From: Natronosalvus vescus
GTDB taxonomy: Archaea > Halobacteriota > Halobacteria > Halobacteriales > Natrialbaceae
Reading direction: 5' to 3'
Length of the DNA stretch: 64,000 nucleotides
NCBI RefSeq assembly: GCF_023973145.1
Contig: NZ_CP099546.1
Location: 2,666,001 to 2,730,000 of the forward strand
This document shows positions 62,835 through 64,000 of this stretch, one piece after another (position 1 is the first letter of the stretch; each line of letters begins with the position of its first letter). The notes below the pieces were generated by a model. That model was not told the origin of the DNA and did not search any database. It worked only from the letters and a program-made list of their open reading frames with translations. The position numbers and the translations under genes are program-made.

Positions 62835-63725
62835 ATGGGAACCGAACGCGACAATCAGGTAATCCGCCGCCGAACGCTGCTTACGGTGGCGGCCGGGACA
62901 GCGGGTCTGTCCGCATCGGGGATTGGAACGGCGACGGCGAACCGATCCGAGGGCTTCAGGAGCGTTTCGCGGTGTCCGGACGCGACGATCGGGACGGATA
63001 TGGCTCCCTGCGAGGGGGCGAGCGTGGACGGGTGTGCGGACGACCATCCGAAAACGATGGAACTCAGGGAGCGAGCGCGGGAGACGATCGACACCAGGTA
63101 CGACACCGTTGGGAAGTTGATCGATCGAGGTTTCGTTCCGTACTTCGACGTCAAACGCCCGGGTACCTCGTCCGGCTGGTCACACTGGTTGAACCCCGAG
63201 TACATCGGCGACCACGTGCTGCTCGACCCCGACCGCCCCGAATCCGTTCTCGTCGACAACGAGTTATGGCGACCGATCGGCCTCATGTTCATCGCAACCA
63301 TCGACGGCGATCCGGTCGACGTACCGCCGACGCTCTACACACAAGATGGGGCGGAGGATGGCATCGACGGCACCGACGACACGGACGACACGGACGGTCG
63401 ATGTTCTCCCTGGCACTATCACCGGGGGTTACCCGGTCGATTCGCCTGGAAGTACTACCGGCAGGTGTACGAACGCGACTATCGGGACGGGGAACTGTCG
63501 ATTCCGTGTCGAACCCCGTGCATGATGCACGTCTGGGCCGTTCCACATCCTGACGGAACACACGCTCACGGTGCGCCGCCGCCGGAGAATCGCGGCGGCC
63601 CGCCGGCGAACGACCCCGGGTTCGACACTGACGTGGATCCCGACGAGGAGCCACTCGGCTGGTCGGTGCTCCCTGACGCGGTCGTCCCTGACCGGAAGCC
63701 TCGAGACCTCTTTGGATCGTGGTGA
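62835..63725 (+). CDS. Tat-exported protein of unknown function, His/Cys-rich
   Basis: 296 residues, start ATG 62835 (an upstream GTG is in frame). NQVIRRRTLLTVAAGTAGLS is a Tat-type signal, with likely cleavage near ATA-NRS. The mature part contains YFDVKRPGTSSGWSHWLNPE, then PWHYHRGLPGRFAWKYYRQV, CRTPCMMHVWAVPHPDGTHA and an acidic Gly/Pro tail. Paired cysteines and clustered His/Met/Trp could bind metal or form disulfides outside the cell. An Asp/Thr/Gly run (GTDDTDDTDG) interrupts the middle. Family not recognised. Confidence 0.65.
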   Translation: MGTERDNQVIRRRTLLTVAAGTAGLSASGIGTATANRSEGFRSVSRCPDATIGTDMAPCEGASVDGCADDHPKTMELRERARETIDTRYDTVGKLIDRGFVPYFDVKRPGTSSGWSHWLNPEYIGDHVLLDPDRPESVLVDNELWRPIGLMFIATIDGDPVDVPPTLYTQDGAEDGIDGTDDTDDTDGRCSPWHYHRGLPGRFAWKYYRQVYERDYRDGELSIPCRTPCMMHVWAVPHPDGTHAHGAPPPENRGGPPANDPGFDTDVDPDEEPLGWSVLPDAVVPDRKPRDLFGSW

Positions 63726-63830
63726 GGCTCGAGCGTCCGCCGGTCGTCGATCGTCGAAGCGGTGGCAGGTGCATGTAACGAGAGCAAACGGGCCTAGGTC
63801 AGGACGTTCTCAGAAGCGAGACGGCATCGC

Positions 63831-64000
63831 TCACTGCGGATGGGGTGGTTTCTTCCCCGCGATATCGAGTACGTGCTCCCCCAGCCGTTTTGCCATCAGC
63901 GGCGGTACCGCGTTCCCGATCTGATTGGCGACGTCGTCGAATCGACCCTCGAACACGAAGGTGTCCGGGAAGCTCTGAATTCGCGCTCCCTCGCGGAGCG
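63831..64000 (-). CDS. DNA (cytosine-5-)methyltransferase, C-terminal end only
   Basis: 56 residues visible, running off the right edge. EGARIQSFPDTFVFEGRFDD, then VANQIGNAVPPLMAKRLGEH, is the conserved C-terminal region (motifs IX-X) of m5C methyltransferases, and the protein ends AGKKPPHPQ. The catalytic part lies outside the window, as would any restriction partner. Confidence 0.85.
   Translation of the reverse strand, partial: LREGARIQSFPDTFVFEGRFDDVANQIGNAVPPLMAKRLGEHVLDIAGKKPPHPQ

Overview
The window is chromosomal DNA from a halophilic archaeon. The evidence is a haloarchaeal S10-type ribosomal operon, very acidic proteins, CTCGAG-rich (Leu-Glu) coding sequence, twin-arginine lipoproteins, TATA boxes 20-30 nt before start codons as in leaderless transcription, RbkR/RibB riboflavin genes, Agl N-glycosylation genes, and many UspA proteins. 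A Natrialbaceae-like haloarchaeon is plausible, but the genus cannot be fixed from the sequence alone.

Layout. 1-5.4 kb (minus): a SPOUT RNA methyltransferase followed by rpl3-rpl4-rpl23-rpl2-rps19-rpl22-rps3, with S3 cut by the window edge. 5.5-7.5 kb: an IS200/IS605-family element with an intact TnpB and a TnpA broken by a 49-bp double-hairpin insertion. 7.5-9.5 kb: a Tat lipoprotein with a deacetylase-like domain. 9.5-10.2 kb: tRNA-Gly(GCC), a partial duplicate of its 3' end, and a PIN-domain pseudogene. 10.2-15 kb: two haloarchaeal hypotheticals, ribB-rbkR, wyosine synthase Taw1 and phosphoglycolate phosphatase. 15-21.4 kb: the glycerol regulon, glpK diverging from glpABC, followed by a degenerate Orc1/Cdc6-like ATPase.

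22.6-38.9 kb is an N-glycosylation locus: aglB diverging from a glycosyltransferase, a second glycosyltransferase, a flippase, and aglF, aglM and aglJ. Inside it (about 27.9-35.6 kb) lies a visibly AT-richer insert. It holds a small membrane protein, an HTTM-family membrane protein, a second HTTM gene truncated by an IS6-family element, a DUF393-like fragment and two ATP-grasp enzymes. I read it as an acquired surface-glycan decoration cassette. AglF and AglM supply nucleotide sugars including UDP-glucuronate, AglJ and the other GT2 enzymes build the dolichol-linked glycan, the flippase exports it and AglB transfers it to protein.

39-61 kb is a stress and transport region with twelve UspA-family genes (18 Usp domains), mixed with a ZIP metal transporter, a TauE/SafE exporter, a cation/proton antiporter, an APC amino-acid permease, an SLC13 permease and small redox or flavin proteins. 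61-64 kb holds mobA, an unassigned PD-(D/E)XK-like protein, a Tat-exported protein of unknown function and the C-terminus of a DNA cytosine-5 methyltransferase running off the right edge.

The most unusual points are the twelve-gene Usp cluster, the glycan-decoration island, the identical 15-bp promoter motif at identical spacing before both divergent agl genes, the hairpin insertion that kills tnpA beside an intact tnpB, and the repeat-rich stretch after tRNA-Gly.
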